This document shows positions 1-7,737 of a stretch of DNA of 34,698 nt, piece after piece. Position numbers and translations under genes: made by a program. Under the pieces are notes generated by a model that did not search any database, was not told the DNA's origin, and saw only the letters and a program-made list of their open reading frames with translations. The DNA comes from Kiritimatiellia bacterium (lineage in GTDB: Bacteria; Verrucomicrobiota; Kiritimatiellia; RFP12; UBA1067): positions 1-34,698 of the forward strand of contig JAFPUH010000040.1 in the NCBI GenBank assembly GCA_017395505.1. Direction: 5' to 3'. Each line of letters starts with the position of its first letter. The stretch's first letter is position 1.

Positions 1-920
1 TGATCACCGGCGCTGCTCAGATGGATGGTGCGATTCTCGTCGTGTCCGCCGTCGACGGCCCGATGCCCCAGACCCGCGAGCACGTTCTTCTCGCCCGTCA
101 GGTCGGCGTTCCGAAGATCGTCGTGTTCCTCAACAAGTGCGACCTCGTCGATGACGCCGAGATGCTCGACCTCGTCGAGATGGAAGTCCGCGAGCTCCTT
201 TCCAAGTACGACTACGATGGCGACAACGCTCCGGTGATCCGTGGCGCGGCTTATCCCGCGACCCAGGCCGCCGCCGCCACCGATGACGCCTGCAAGTGCA
301 TCGACGAGCTCATGGATGCTCTCGACAGCTACATCCCCGAGCCTCAGCGCGAGCTCGACAAGCCGTTCCTCATGCCGATCGAAGACATCTTCTCGATCGA
401 AGGTCGTGGTACGGTCGTCACGGGCCGTGTCGAGCGCGGTATCGTCAAGGTTGGCGACGAAGTCGAGATCGTCGGTCTCAAGCCGACGGCCAAGACTGCC
501 GTCACCGGCGTCGAGATGTTCCGCAAGCTCCTCGACCAGGGTCAGGCCGGCGACAACATCGGTACGCTCCTCCGCGGCACCAAGAAGGAAGACGTCGCTC
601 GCGGTCAGGTTCTCGCGAAGCCGGGTTCCATCACCCCGCACACCGAGTTCTCCGGTCAGGTCTACGTCCTCACGAAGGAAGAGGGTGGCCGTCACACCGC
701 GTTCATGAAGGGCTATCGTCCTCAGTTCTACATCCGTACGACCGACGTGACGGGTGACATCCAGCTCCCCGAGGGCGTTGAGATGGTCATGCCCGGCGAC
801 AATGTCGAGATCACCGTCAAGCTCATCGCTCCGGTCGCTCTCGAAGAGAAGATGCGCTTCGCTATCCGCGAAGGCGGCCGCACGGTCGGCGCCGGCACGG
901 TTTCGAAGGTGATCAAGTAA
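1..920 (+). CDS. tuf: Elongation factor Tu, 5'-truncated by the window edge
   Basis: EF-Tu is the GTPase that carries aminoacyl-tRNA to the ribosomal A site. The reading frame is open from the first base: the codons before the first in-frame ATG at 21 still encode EF-Tu ([16 protein letters not shown]), so the gene begins upstream of the window. About 305 residues remain of a usual ~394; the P-loop and switch I are outside. Visible parts are the G4 motif NKCD in FLNKCDLVD, then domain 2 ([24 protein letters not shown]) and domain 3 (ACQ-type barrel, [15 protein letters not shown], ending [14 protein letters not shown]). It is the first gene of the cluster and is followed after about 100 bases by rpmG, as in many bacteria. 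Confidence 0.98.
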   Translation, partial: ITGAAQMDGAILVVSAVDGPMPQTREHVLLARQVGVPKIVVFLNKCDLVDDAEMLDLVEMEVRELLSKYDYDGDNAPVIRGAAYPATQAAAATDDACKCIDELMDALDSYIPEPQRELDKPFLMPIEDIFSIEGRGTVVTGRVERGIVKVGDEVEIVGLKPTAKTAVTGVEMFRKLLDQGQAGDNIGTLLRGTKKEDVARGQVLAKPGSITPHTEFSGQVYVLTKEEGGRHTAFMKGYRPQFYIRTTDVTGDIQLPEGVEMVMPGDNVEITVKLIAPVALEEKMRFAIREGGRTVGAGTVSKVIK

Positions 921-943
921 CAAGATCAGGTCTTCTGTGAGAT

Positions 944-981
944 GCCTGCCCGTCAGGCCCGGCCGGAAGTGGCCGGCCGGG
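944..981 (+). promoter_or_regulatory. GC-rich hairpins between tuf and rpmG
   Basis: CCCGGCCGG at 958-966 pairs perfectly with CCGGCCGGG at 973-981 around a 6-nt loop. Just before it GCCTG (944-948) can pair with CAGGC (954-958), which shares bases with the larger stem, so the two are alternatives. No T-run follows, so this is not a normal intrinsic terminator. It could reduce read-through or be a processing site separating the abundant tuf message from rpmG. The function is inferred. Confidence 0.45.
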
Positions 982-1027
982 GCGGCGGGTGGGCTCGACT
1001 CTCGCAGAGACAAAGGAAGTAAAGAAA

Positions 1028-1177
1028 ATGCGTGATCTCGCGATACTGGCGTGCCAGGAGTGCAAGGAGCGTAACTATACGACGACCCGCAACAAGAAGA
1101 CTGTTACGGAGCGCCTCGAGAAGGTTAAGTTCTGCCCGTCCTGCCGCAAGCGCACGACCCACAAAGAGACCAAGTAA
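1028..1177 (+). CDS. rpmG: 50S ribosomal protein L33
   Basis: A small protein of the large ribosomal subunit, 49 residues starting [17 protein letters not shown]. It keeps both CxxC pairs (ACQEC and FCPSC), so it is the zinc-binding form of L33. An in-frame start at 989 exists but would add 13 residues unlike L33; the ATG at 1028 is preceded by AGGAAGTAAAG and gives the usual family length. It lies between tuf and tRNA-Trp/secE, the standard place for rpmG. Confidence 0.95.
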   Translation: MRDLAILACQECKERNYTTTRNKKTVTERLEKVKFCPSCRKRTTHKETK

Positions 1178-1194
1178 GGTCTTATGCCTTTCAT

Positions 1195-1268
1195 AGGGTA
1201 GTAGCACAATGGCAGTGCAGCGGTCTCCAAAACCGCCTATGGGGGTTCGATTCCCTCCTACCCTGCCA
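1195..1268 (+). tRNA. tRNA-Trp (CCA anticodon)
   Basis: The acceptor stem AGGGTAG (1195-1201) pairs with CTACCCT (1258-1264). The anticodon arm CGGT-CTCCAAA-ACCG shows anticodon CCA, and the T arm has GGTTCGATTCC. The discriminator G at 1265 is followed by an encoded CCA (1266-1268). Its place between rpmG and secE is a classic arrangement, and it is probably processed out of the same transcript. Confidence 0.96.
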
Positions 1269-1282
1269 AACCGGAGAAGAAG

Positions 1283-1480
1283 ATGCACATATTCGAGAAG
1301 ACAAAAGAATATCTGGGCGGCGTTTCGGCCGAAGCCAAGCGCGTGAGCTGGCCAGGTAAGCGCGAGCTGTGGGAGTCGACGCTCGTCGTCATCTCGTTCA
1401 TTTTCATTCTTGCGGTGACAACGCTCGTGTGCGACAAGGTGATCGAAGGGTTCATCCGCTTCGTCCACGCTGGAGCGTAA
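1283..1480 (+). CDS. secE: Preprotein translocase subunit SecE
   Basis: Small essential subunit of the SecYEG channel. It has 65 residues in the short single-helix form. The conserved amphipathic stretch before the membrane is clear (EYLGGVSAEAKRVSWPGKRE), followed by one transmembrane helix at about residues 34-58 (TLVVISFIFILAVTTLVC). The start is 15 bases behind tRNA-Trp with GGAGAAGA upstream, and nusG follows 10 bases after the stop. The secE-nusG pair is nearly universal. Confidence 0.95.
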   Translation: MHIFEKTKEYLGGVSAEAKRVSWPGKRELWESTLVVISFIFILAVTTLVCDKVIEGFIRFVHAGA

Positions 1481-1490
1481 GGAGTCTGAG

Positions 1491-2099
1491 ATGGAAAAGC
1501 AGTGGTTTGTCCTTCACACGCTGACGGGTCAGGAGAACAAGGCCCAGAAGTCGATTGAGGCTCGCGTCAAGATCGAGCGGATGGAGGATTTCATCGGCAA
1601 GTGCGTCATCCCTACCGAGCGTGTGACGGAGAAAAAGGATGGCCGCAAGCGTACGATGATCAAGAAGTTCTTCCCTGGCTATGTACTTTGCGAACTCGCC
1701 CTTTATGATGAGACCAAGGGCGTCGACGAGCGCGGGAGGAAGGCTATTTACGAGCGGACGTGGCAGTTCCTCAGGGAGACGCCGGGAGTCATCGGCTTTG
1801 TCGGCGGTGACCGTCCGATGCCGCTCAAGCAGAGTGAGGTGGACGCGATACTGCTCGACAAGCCGGCTGGCGCGAGCATGCCTGAGCGTCCGAAGGTGTC
1901 TTACAACGTCGATGAGACGGTTAAGGTGATAGATGGCGCGTTCATGGGTTTGACGGGCCAGGTCACAATGGTGGATCCCGACAAGGGCAAACTCAAGGTT
2001 GAGGTCAACATCTTCAATCGCAAGGTCCAAGTCGACGCCGAATACTGGCAGGTGGAGAAGGTTGCCGTCGAGGAGACCTTTGAGCCGCTGAAGCCGTAG
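1491..2099 (+). CDS. nusG: Transcription termination/antitermination protein NusG
   Basis: NusG binds RNA polymerase and couples it to Rho or to the ribosome. It has 202 residues; the N-terminal NGN domain starts WFVLHTLTGQENKAQKSIEAR and includes KKFFPGYVLCEL and TPGVIGFVGG. The C-terminal KOW domain is at about 145-180 (VKVIDGAFMGLTGQVTMVDPDKGKLKVEV). It is about 20 residues longer than the E. coli protein, mostly between the PGYV and TPGV motifs (ALYDETKGVDERGRKAIYER), a region that varies in length in the family. It follows secE directly and precedes rplK. Confidence 0.97.
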   Translation: MEKQWFVLHTLTGQENKAQKSIEARVKIERMEDFIGKCVIPTERVTEKKDGRKRTMIKKFFPGYVLCELALYDETKGVDERGRKAIYERTWQFLRETPGVIGFVGGDRPMPLKQSEVDAILLDKPAGASMPERPKVSYNVDETVKVIDGAFMGLTGQVTMVDPDKGKLKVEVNIFNRKVQVDAEYWQVEKVAVEETFEPLKP

Positions 2100-2111
2100 T
2101 AGGCAGGTTTT

Positions 2112-2151
2112 GCGGTCCGCTTGACCGGGAAGGATCCCCGGGAGGAGCCGC
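2112..2151 (+). promoter_or_regulatory. Structured leader upstream of rplK (candidate)
   Basis: In the 73 bases between nusG and rplK, CCGGG (2125-2129) pairs with CCCGG (2137-2141). An outer helix can form from GCGGTCC (2112-2118) with GGAGCCGC (2144-2151), leaving one bulge. Ribosomal proteins of L11/L1 and L10 operons commonly repress their own mRNA through such leaders, so this is a candidate L1- or L10-type site. Only the pairing is seen; the regulator is inferred. Confidence 0.4.
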
Positions 2152-2172
2152 ACGAAAGAAGGAAGAAGGAAC

Positions 2173-2598
2173 ATGGCTAAGAAAGTCACTGGAGTCGTCA
2201 AGCTCCAGATTCCGGCAGGCGCCGCAAATCCCGCGCCGCCAGTCGGTCCGGCCCTTGGTTCTGCTGGTGTAAACATCATGCAGTTCTGCAAGGAATTCAA
2301 TGCGAAGACGGCGAAGGACGCCGGTCTCGTGATACCCGTGATCATCACGGTCTACCAGGACCGCAGCTTCTCGCTGCAGTTCAAGTCGCCGCCTGCGAGC
2401 GTCCTCCTCAAGAAGGAGGCTGGTCTTGCCAAGGGCAGCGGAGTGCCCAACAAGAACAAGGTTGGCAAGGTCACCAAGGCCCAGCTCCTGAAGATTGTGG
2501 AGATGAAGAAGGCCGACCTGAACACCGACGATCCGGAGCATGCTGTCAAGATGATCGCCGGCACGGCCCGCAACATGGGAATCGAGGTGGTCGAATGA
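2173..2598 (+). CDS. rplK: 50S ribosomal protein L11
   Basis: L11 forms part of the GTPase-associated centre of the 50S subunit. The 141 residues match the normal family length. The N-terminal domain starts [28 protein letters not shown] and holds the proline-rich helix; the C-terminal rRNA-binding domain has [16 protein letters not shown] near the end. It has a strong GAAGAAGGA ribosome site, and its stop overlaps the rplA start (ATGA), so the two are translationally coupled. Confidence 0.98.
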   Translation: MAKKVTGVVKLQIPAGAANPAPPVGPALGSAGVNIMQFCKEFNAKTAKDAGLVIPVIITVYQDRSFSLQFKSPPASVLLKKEAGLAKGSGVPNKNKVGKVTKAQLLKIVEMKKADLNTDDPEHAVKMIAGTARNMGIEVVE

Positions 2599-3287
2599 AG
2601 CACGGCAAGAAGTATTTCAACGCGCTGAAGAAGGCGCCCAAGAAGGCTGTCTCCATCGAGGAGGCCGTCAAGTTCGTCAAGGCCAACCCTGGCGCGAAGT
2701 TCGACGAGACTGTCGATGTGTATTTCCGCCTCGGCAAGGATCTCACGAAGGGCGATACCGCCGTTCGTGGTGTCGTAAAGCTTCCCAACGGCTCGGGCAA
2801 GACGGTCCGCGTTGCTGTGTTCGCCGGCGGTGACGCCGCCGAGGCCGCCAAGGCCGCAGGCGCCGATTTCGTTGGCCTTTCCGACCTTGTGGAGAAGGTC
2901 TCGAAGGAGGGCTGGTGCGACTTTGACGTGGCGATCGCCACGGTCGAGGCCATGAAGGAGGTTCGCAAGTGCGCTCGCGTGCTCGGCCCCCGCGGTCTCA
3001 TGCCCAACCCCAAGACCGGAACCGTTACGGACGATACCGCGACGGCCGTCAAGGAGGCCAAGGGCGGCAAGGTCGACTTCCGCATGGACAAGACGGGCAA
3101 CCTCGCCGTGATTGCTGGTAAGCGCAGCTTCGATGATGCGGCGCTCGTCGGCAACATCAAGGCGATCGTTTCCGCCGTCAATTCGGCCAAGCCCGCTTCG
3201 GTGAAGGGTGTCTTCATCAAGGGCATGAGCATCTCCTCCACAATGGGCGTCGGCGTGCCTGTGATCGTCGCGGCGGATGCCGAGTAA
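2595..3287 (+). CDS. rplA: 50S ribosomal protein L1
   Basis: L1 forms the mobile L1 stalk near the E site and in many bacteria represses its own operon. It has 230 residues, normal for the family. Typical segments are [14 protein letters not shown] at the start, [14 protein letters not shown]-like text ([17 protein letters not shown]) in the middle and the C-terminal [19 protein letters not shown]. The start overlaps the rplK stop by 4 bases; rplJ follows after 15 bases. Confidence 0.98.
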   Translation: MKHGKKYFNALKKAPKKAVSIEEAVKFVKANPGAKFDETVDVYFRLGKDLTKGDTAVRGVVKLPNGSGKTVRVAVFAGGDAAEAAKAAGADFVGLSDLVEKVSKEGWCDFDVAIATVEAMKEVRKCARVLGPRGLMPNPKTGTVTDDTATAVKEAKGGKVDFRMDKTGNLAVIAGKRSFDDAALVGNIKAIVSAVNSAKPASVKGVFIKGMSISSTMGVGVPVIVAADAE

Positions 3288-3302
3288 GGGAGGTTCGGTA
3301 AA

Positions 3303-3833
3303 ATGAGAATCGAAAAGATTGCCATACTGGACGAAGTCGTTGCCCGCATCAAGGACTCCGACTACTGCTTCATCGTCAACCACGGCGGCGCCAGCGTCGC
3401 CAAGATGTCGAAGCTTCGTGCCGACCTGCGTAAGCTTGACAGCCGTCTTCTCGTCGTAAAGAACACCTTCCTCGCGAAGGTCGCGAAGGAGAAGGGCTGG
3501 AGTGACGAGGTCAACTCGATGCTTTCCGGTCCTACGGCCGTAGTGATCGGCAAGGGCGAGCCCACCGCGGTCGCCAAGGCCATCATGGAGTTCGTCAACG
3601 ACAAGGAGCTCGCCGGTAAGGCTTCCGTCAAGGGTGCCGACTACGACTCCAAGATCGTCGATGCTGCCATGGTCGAGGCACTCTCCAAGGTTCCCGGCAA
3701 GGATCAGCTCCGTGCTACGTTGCTCATGCTCCTCAAGGAGCCTGCGACACGTCTCGCGCGCGTCCTTTCCGAGAAGGCGAAGAAGGAAGGCGGCGAGGCC
3801 GCGCCCGCAGCGGAGCCTCCCGCACAGGCGTAA
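3303..3833 (+). CDS. rplJ: 50S ribosomal protein L10
   Basis: L10 is the base of the ribosomal stalk and holds the L7/L12 dimers. It has 176 residues. The N-terminal globular part includes CFIVNHGGASVAKMSKLRADLRK, LLVVKNTFLAKVA and LSGPTAVVIGKGEP. The C-terminal helix that binds L7/L12 ends in an Ala/Pro-rich tail (GGEAAPAAEPPAQA). The upstream site GGGAGG is at good distance. It lies in the fixed order L11-L1-L10-L7/L12. Confidence 0.97.
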   Translation: MRIEKIAILDEVVARIKDSDYCFIVNHGGASVAKMSKLRADLRKLDSRLLVVKNTFLAKVAKEKGWSDEVNSMLSGPTAVVIGKGEPTAVAKAIMEFVNDKELAGKASVKGADYDSKIVDAAMVEALSKVPGKDQLRATLLMLLKEPATRLARVLSEKAKKEGGEAAPAAEPPAQA

Positions 3834-3841
3834 ACAAATTT

Positions 3842-3865
3842 CCCTTGGATGCAACACGCCAAGGG
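3842..3865 (+). promoter_or_regulatory. Hairpin between rplJ and rplL
   Basis: CCCTTGG (3842-3848) pairs perfectly with CCAAGGG (3859-3865) around a 10-nt loop, in the 60-base gap before rplL. No T-run follows, so it is unlikely to terminate. L7/L12 is made in about fourfold excess over L10, so a processing or stabilising hairpin here would make sense; that role is inferred. Confidence 0.4.
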
Positions 3866-3893
3866 TTGACAAGTAAAACAAAGGAAAAAGAAA

Positions 3894-4259
3894 ATGACAA
3901 ACGAAGAGATCATCAAGGAACTGTCGGGCAAGACCGTTCTCGAAATCAACGACCTCGTGAAGGCTCTCGAGGAAGCTTGGGGCGTTTCCGCCGCCGCTGC
4001 TGTCGCGGTTGCCGGTCCCGCCGCCGGTGCTGCTCCTGCTGAGGAGAAGACCGAGTTCGACGTCGTCCTCAAGGCGGCCGGTGCGAACAAGATTGCGGTC
4101 ATCAAGGAGATCCGTGCGATCACGGGCCTCGGCCTCAAGGATGCAAAGGACCTCGTCGATGGCGCTCCCAAGACGGTCAAGGAAGGCGCTTCCAAGGAAG
4201 ACGCCGAGAAGATCGCCGAGCAGCTCAAGAAGGCTGGCGCCGAAGTCGAAGTCAAGTAA
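3894..4259 (+). CDS. rplL: 50S ribosomal protein L7/L12
   Basis: The multi-copy stalk protein that recruits translation GTPases. It has 121 residues: an N-terminal dimerisation helix ([21 protein letters not shown]), an Ala/Gly/Pro hinge ([20 protein letters not shown]) and the conserved C-terminal domain ([45 protein letters not shown]). The upstream site is AAAGGAAAAAG. A strong terminator closes the operon directly behind it, so the usual rpoB-rpoC genes do not follow. Confidence 0.98.
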   Translation: MTNEEIIKELSGKTVLEINDLVKALEEAWGVSAAAAVAVAGPAAGAAPAEEKTEFDVVLKAAGANKIAVIKEIRAITGLGLKDAKDLVDGAPKTVKEGASKEDAEKIAEQLKKAGAEVEVK

Positions 4260-4282
4260 TCCGAGGATTGCTCGATACGATA

Positions 4283-4312
4283 AAGACCGCGGCGCATCAG
4301 CCGCGGTCTTTT
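4283..4312 (+). terminator. Intrinsic terminator after rplL
   Basis: AAGACCGCGGC (4283-4293) pairs without mismatch with GCCGCGGTCTT (4300-4310) around a 6-nt loop, and the stem runs into a TTTT stretch. It sits 23 bases behind the rplL stop and 18 bases ahead of queA. It closes the ribosomal protein operon. Confidence 0.9.
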
Positions 4313-4330
4313 CGTCAAGGAAGGTAGTAC

Positions 4331-5431
4331 ATGAAGACTTCGCAGTTCTGGTATCCGCTTCCGGCGCGTCTGATTGCACAGCATCCGGCGGAGAGGCGCG
4401 GCACGGAGAGGATGCTTGTGCTTCATCGCGACACTGGCGTCGTCGAGCACAAGCACATCGCCGACATAACCGACTACATCACCGCGAACGATCTTCTTGT
4501 CGTCAATGACACCAAGGTGTTTCCTGCACGTTTGATCGGCACTTGGGAGGACACCCCCGGCGAGGTCGAGGTTCTGATGGTCGCTGCGGCTCCGGTCGAC
4601 GGATCTGACATGCCTAGCTTTGCGGACAACAGCCTCGATCGGCTTGAATGGAACTGCATCATCGGAAGCGGCCGCAAGTGCCGCGAAGGCCAGATTGCGG
4701 TCTTCGGGCCGAACCGCGAGCTTAAGGCCAGGCTTGTCAAGCCGCTTCGGGGCATAGGCATGTGGCGTGTGGAATTCATCTGTTCCCGTCCGCTGTCCGA
4801 CTTGCTCGACGAATTTGGCCATACCCCCGTGCCGCCGTATGTGAAGCGTGAAGGAACGGCCGAGGAGGAGCGCGCCGACAGGGAGCGCTACCAGACGATA
4901 TATGCTAGACACACAGGGTCGGTTGCTGCCCCTACGGCTGGGCTACACTTCACACCGGAGATATTCGCATCGCTTGAGGCGAAGGGAGTGAGGCGCGTGT
5001 CAATAACGCTCCATGTAGGACCAGGCACGTTCAGGCCCGTCAAGGCCGAGAACATAGAGGACCATCACATGGACTTCGAGGCCTTCACGGTTCCACAGGA
5101 TGCGGCTGATGCGATCAATGAATGCAAGGCGCGTGGAGGACGTGTGTGCTGCGTGGGCTCTACCACCGTGCGCACGCTTGAGACTGTTGCCGCATCAACG
5201 CCCGACGGACGGGTCGTCGCTGGTTCAGGCGCAAGTGACATCTTCATATATCCGCCATACGAGTTCAAAGTCTGCGACTGCATGCTGACGAACTTCCACC
5301 TGCCGCAGTCGACGCTTGTTATGATGGTCTCCGCGCTGGCCGGTCGCGAGAGGATACTTTGCTCCTATGCTCTTGCGGTGCAGAAGGAATATAAATTTTT
5401 CAGCTATGGCGATTGCATGCTTATAGTCTGA
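4331..5431 (+). CDS. queA: S-adenosylmethionine:tRNA ribosyltransferase-isomerase QueA
   Basis: QueA moves the ribosyl part of AdoMet to preQ1 in tRNA and makes epoxyqueuosine, a late step in queuosine synthesis. It has 366 residues. Family signatures include YPLPARLIAQHPAERRGTERML at the start, LLVVNDTKVFPARLIG, the RYQTIYARHTGSVAAPTAGLHFTPE block, VGPGTFRPVKAENIEDHHMDFE and the C-terminal CMLTNFHLPQSTLVMMVSALAGRE. It starts just after the rplL terminator with AAGGAAGGTAG upstream. No other queuosine genes are seen nearby. Confidence 0.96.
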   Translation: MKTSQFWYPLPARLIAQHPAERRGTERMLVLHRDTGVVEHKHIADITDYITANDLLVVNDTKVFPARLIGTWEDTPGEVEVLMVAAAPVDGSDMPSFADNSLDRLEWNCIIGSGRKCREGQIAVFGPNRELKARLVKPLRGIGMWRVEFICSRPLSDLLDEFGHTPVPPYVKREGTAEEERADRERYQTIYARHTGSVAAPTAGLHFTPEIFASLEAKGVRRVSITLHVGPGTFRPVKAENIEDHHMDFEAFTVPQDAADAINECKARGGRVCCVGSTTVRTLETVAASTPDGRVVAGSGASDIFIYPPYEFKVCDCMLTNFHLPQSTLVMMVSALAGRERILCSYALAVQKEYKFFSYGDCMLIV

Positions 5432-5442
5432 TTTGATATAAT
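5413..5442 (+). promoter_or_regulatory. Promoter of the PAS-domain gene, placing the start at the ATG
   Basis: A -35 like TTGCAT (5413-5418) and a perfect -10 TATAAT (5437-5442), 18 bases apart, lie at the very end of queA. The -10 is preceded by TTTGA. Transcription is expected near 5448-5449 and the ATG is at 5453, so the message would have almost no leader and no room for a ribosome binding site. Confidence 0.75.
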
Positions 5443-5452
5443 ACATTCAAGT

Positions 5453-6169
5453 ATGGCACCATTGTTCGTTCCAAAAGACCGCAAATCGCTTTTCCGCCAG
5501 TTCTTGGCGGGGATGTATGATGCCGTTGTGATAACCGATCCGAGCGGCCACATACTTGAGATCAATCCTAGGGCCGAAGAGCATTTCGGCTATTCGCAGG
5601 AGGAGGTCGCGGACCGCCCCATCTCGTTTTTCATACCTGGTCTGACTCCCGACATCGTACAGCGCATTCGCAAGGGGCTGAACGAGAACCGCCATGTGAT
5701 GATTGATGCAAACGGCCGCAGCAAGGAAGGCAAGAACTTCGTCTGCGAGGTCGCGATATCTCCGATCGAGATGACCGATCCCGATGACCTTGTGTTCACG
5801 ATACGCAACGTCGAGCGTCGCCGTAGCATACTGGAGCTTCTTCGCGCGAAGGAGTCCGCGTTCGAGACGTCACAGGCGGCCTTGTTCTCATGCGATCCGT
5901 CAGGAGCCTTCACCAGCACGAACAAGGCGTTCCGCGAGATGTTCGACATACCTTCCGAGGATGCGGCGAAGAAGCTGACGTTCAACGAGGTGTTCACCGA
6001 CAACCCTCTTCCGGTCAACTTCAAGAAAGCACTGGACGGCGAGACTACGACAACAGGTATCGTCGCCGAGGACGAGAACGACGACAACGAAGAGGTCGAG
6101 GTCGTGCTTGCGCCCAACCGCCTTGGCCGCAAGGTGCGCGGCGTCGTCGGCAGCGTCATAAAGATCTGA
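5453..6169 (+). CDS. Protein with two PAS domains, no effector domain
   Basis: The 238 residues hold a clear PAS fold at about 12-120 (FLAGMYDAVVITDPSGHILEINPRAEEHFGYSQEEVADRP, ending with the PAC-like DDLVFTIRNVERRR) and a second, weaker one at about 125-200 (AKESAFETSQAALFSCDPSGAFTSTNKAFREMF). PAS domains sense ligands, redox state or light, or mediate dimers. No kinase, GGDEF, HTH or methyl-accepting domain is attached, and none is next to it, so its output partner is unknown. An acidic stretch (EDENDDNEEVEVV) lies near the C-terminus. It has its own promoter with a predicted leaderless start. The next gene begins one base behind its stop. Confidence 0.85.
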   Translation: MAPLFVPKDRKSLFRQFLAGMYDAVVITDPSGHILEINPRAEEHFGYSQEEVADRPISFFIPGLTPDIVQRIRKGLNENRHVMIDANGRSKEGKNFVCEVAISPIEMTDPDDLVFTIRNVERRRSILELLRAKESAFETSQAALFSCDPSGAFTSTNKAFREMFDIPSEDAAKKLTFNEVFTDNPLPVNFKKALDGETTTTGIVAEDENDDNEEVEVVLAPNRLGRKVRGVVGSVIKI

Positions 6170-6170
6170 G

Positions 6171-7085
6171 ATGCGCCGCGCCCCTCAGCATGCCGCAGGC
6201 ATAACGACGCTTTCGGTAAACAAGCTTGATCCGAAGTCGCTTCAGGATTTCCTTGCGCAGAAGTTTGCGCTTTCACGCCGTACGGCCAAGGCCGTTATCG
6301 ACGGCCGTTCTGTGTGGGTCAACAGGAAGTGCGTGTGGATTGCGCGCTACGAGCTTAAGATCGGCGATGTGATCGAGGTTCCTTCTGCAGTCGTGAAGGG
6401 CGCGATGGCTCAAGGCCGCTCTGCCGAGTCTGCGGCCAAGACGCCTGCTGTAGGGGCCAAGCGCCACGTACGCGTGATATGGCAGAACGACGACTACCTT
6501 GTCGCAGACAAGCCTGCCGGTATCGTCAGCTGCGACGATCCGAAGTCTGCTGAGGCGATACTGCGCGTCCAGGAGAACATACCGACGCTTGAGGCCGTCC
6601 ATCGACTCGATCGCGACACCACTGGTTGTCTTGTCTTCGCGAAGCGCCATGCGGCTCTGACCGCGGCCATAGAGATGTTCAAGACCCACAAGGTCTCCAA
6701 GACCTACCATGCGATAGTCGTCGGCGAGTTCAAATTTGCGCACCAGGTCATAGATACGCCGCTCGATGGCGAGACCGCCGTATCTAAGGTTGCGCGCGAA
6801 GCCAAGTCACCAGACGCGAGTTTTCTGAGGGTCAGGATAGAGACCGGGCGCACAAACCAGATACGCCGACATCTCGCGTCCGTACGATCGCCGATAGTCG
6901 GCGATAGGGTCTTCGGGCTGAAGTCGGCTCGAGATCCGCGCCTGATGAGCGTGCCGCGCCAGATGCTTCACGCCTCCACGATAGCGATGCCTGATCCGAT
7001 GAATCCGCGTAGCCAGATAAAGGCGCATTCGCCTCTGCCTGCCGATTTCCGCGCAACGCTCAAGCTGTTTGGAATGGGCAAGTAA
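6171..7085 (+). CDS. RluA-family 23S rRNA/tRNA pseudouridine synthase with S4 domain
   Basis: It converts uridine to pseudouridine in structured RNA. The 304 residues show an N-terminal S4 RNA-binding domain at about 20-70 ([28 protein letters not shown]) and the catalytic domain from about 100. The active-site motif is HRLDRDTTG with the catalytic aspartate at residue 147, followed by [11 protein letters not shown] and PIVGDRVFG. Exact target (RluC-, RluD- or TruC-like) cannot be set from sequence. It starts 1 base after the PAS gene stop and probably shares its transcript. Confidence 0.92.
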   Translation: MRRAPQHAAGITTLSVNKLDPKSLQDFLAQKFALSRRTAKAVIDGRSVWVNRKCVWIARYELKIGDVIEVPSAVVKGAMAQGRSAESAAKTPAVGAKRHVRVIWQNDDYLVADKPAGIVSCDDPKSAEAILRVQENIPTLEAVHRLDRDTTGCLVFAKRHAALTAAIEMFKTHKVSKTYHAIVVGEFKFAHQVIDTPLDGETAVSKVAREAKSPDASFLRVRIETGRTNQIRRHLASVRSPIVGDRVFGLKSARDPRLMSVPRQMLHASTIAMPDPMNPRSQIKAHSPLPADFRATLKLFGMGK

Positions 7086-7098
7086 CGCCCGTTTATGG

Positions 7099-7104
7099 TA
7101 TAAT
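7099..7104 (+). promoter_or_regulatory. -10 box of the tRNA-Arg promoter
   Basis: TATAAT preceded by TTTATGG sits 13 bases before tRNA-Arg, matching the extended -10 seen at other genes of the window. The -35 is weak. Transcription should start within a few bases of the mature tRNA 5' end and may continue into coaC. Confidence 0.7.
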
Positions 7105-7117
7105 ACACCCCACTCAC

Positions 7118-7194
7118 GCGACTGTAGCTCAATTGGATAGAGCGTTGGCCTCCGAAGCCGAAGGTTGCTGGTTCGAACCCAGTCAGTCGCACCA
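7118..7194 (+). tRNA. tRNA-Arg (CCG anticodon)
   Basis: The acceptor stem GCGACTG (7118-7124) pairs with CAGTCGC (7184-7190). The D arm has TAGCTCAATTGGATAGAGC. The anticodon loop CTCCGAA gives anticodon CCG, reading CGG codons. The T arm has GGTTCGAACCC and CCA is encoded at 7192-7194. It has its own upstream -10 box. Confidence 0.96.
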
Positions 7195-7212
7195 AACGGA
7201 AGGCGTTGTCAG

Positions 7213-7737
7213 ATGGGCAGAAATGTTCTGATCGGTGTAACTGGTTCTATCGCGGCCTACAAGGCGGCGGAACTTGTTCGGCTGTTCGTTAAGAACGGCG
7301 ACGAGGTGCGCGTTTTGATGACGCCGGCGGCGTGCGAGTTCATTGCGCCGCTTACGTTCCAGACACTTTCAAGGAATCCGGTGGCAGTGGACCAGTTTGC
7401 ACAGCCTGCGGAATGGAAGCCCGAGCACATATCTCTGGCCGAGTGGGCCGATATCGCGCTCGTCGCCCCGGCGACTGCGAATACGATCGCGAAGATGGCC
7501 TACGGACTGGCCGACAATCTTCTTACTGCGACGCTCCTTGCGACCAGGGCGCGAGTCGCCGTTGCCCCGGCCATGAACGACGGCATGTGGGGCTCCCAAG
7601 CAATGCTCGAGAATATCGAAAAGCTGCGTTCGCGTGGCGTACTTGTGATGTCGCCCGGCGAAGGCGACCTGGCCTGCGGCAGGCGCGGTCTTGGGCGCAT
7701 GCCGGAGCCTGCGGACATACTGGAGGCTCTCAAGTGA
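7213..7737 (+). CDS. coaC: Phosphopantothenoylcysteine decarboxylase, stand-alone CoaC
   Basis: A flavoprotein of coenzyme A synthesis that decarboxylates 4'-phosphopantothenoylcysteine. The 174 residues cover only the flavin domain: [17 protein letters not shown] at the start, the catalytic histidine at 72 ([10 protein letters not shown]), the PAMNDGMW substrate clamp at 119-126 and the cysteine at 155 in [12 protein letters not shown]. In most bacteria this is fused to the CoaB synthetase as Dfp (~400 residues); here the reading frame stops right after the flavin domain, so CoaB must be encoded elsewhere. ATG at 7213 is chosen because it sits just before the flavin fold; an upstream in-frame start would lie inside tRNA-Arg. 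Confidence 0.92.
   Translation: MGRNVLIGVTGSIAAYKAAELVRLFVKNGDEVRVLMTPAACEFIAPLTFQTLSRNPVAVDQFAQPAEWKPEHISLAEWADIALVAPATANTIAKMAYGLADNLLTATLLATRARVAVAPAMNDGMWGSQAMLENIEKLRSRGVLVMSPGEGDLACGRRGLGRMPEPADILEALK

Noticed and set aside
2352-4379. Long open frame on the minus strand across rplK-rplA-rplJ-rplL
   Set aside because: It lies opposite four certain ribosomal protein genes; high GC with few stop codons in the complementary frame explains it. The protein text matches no family.
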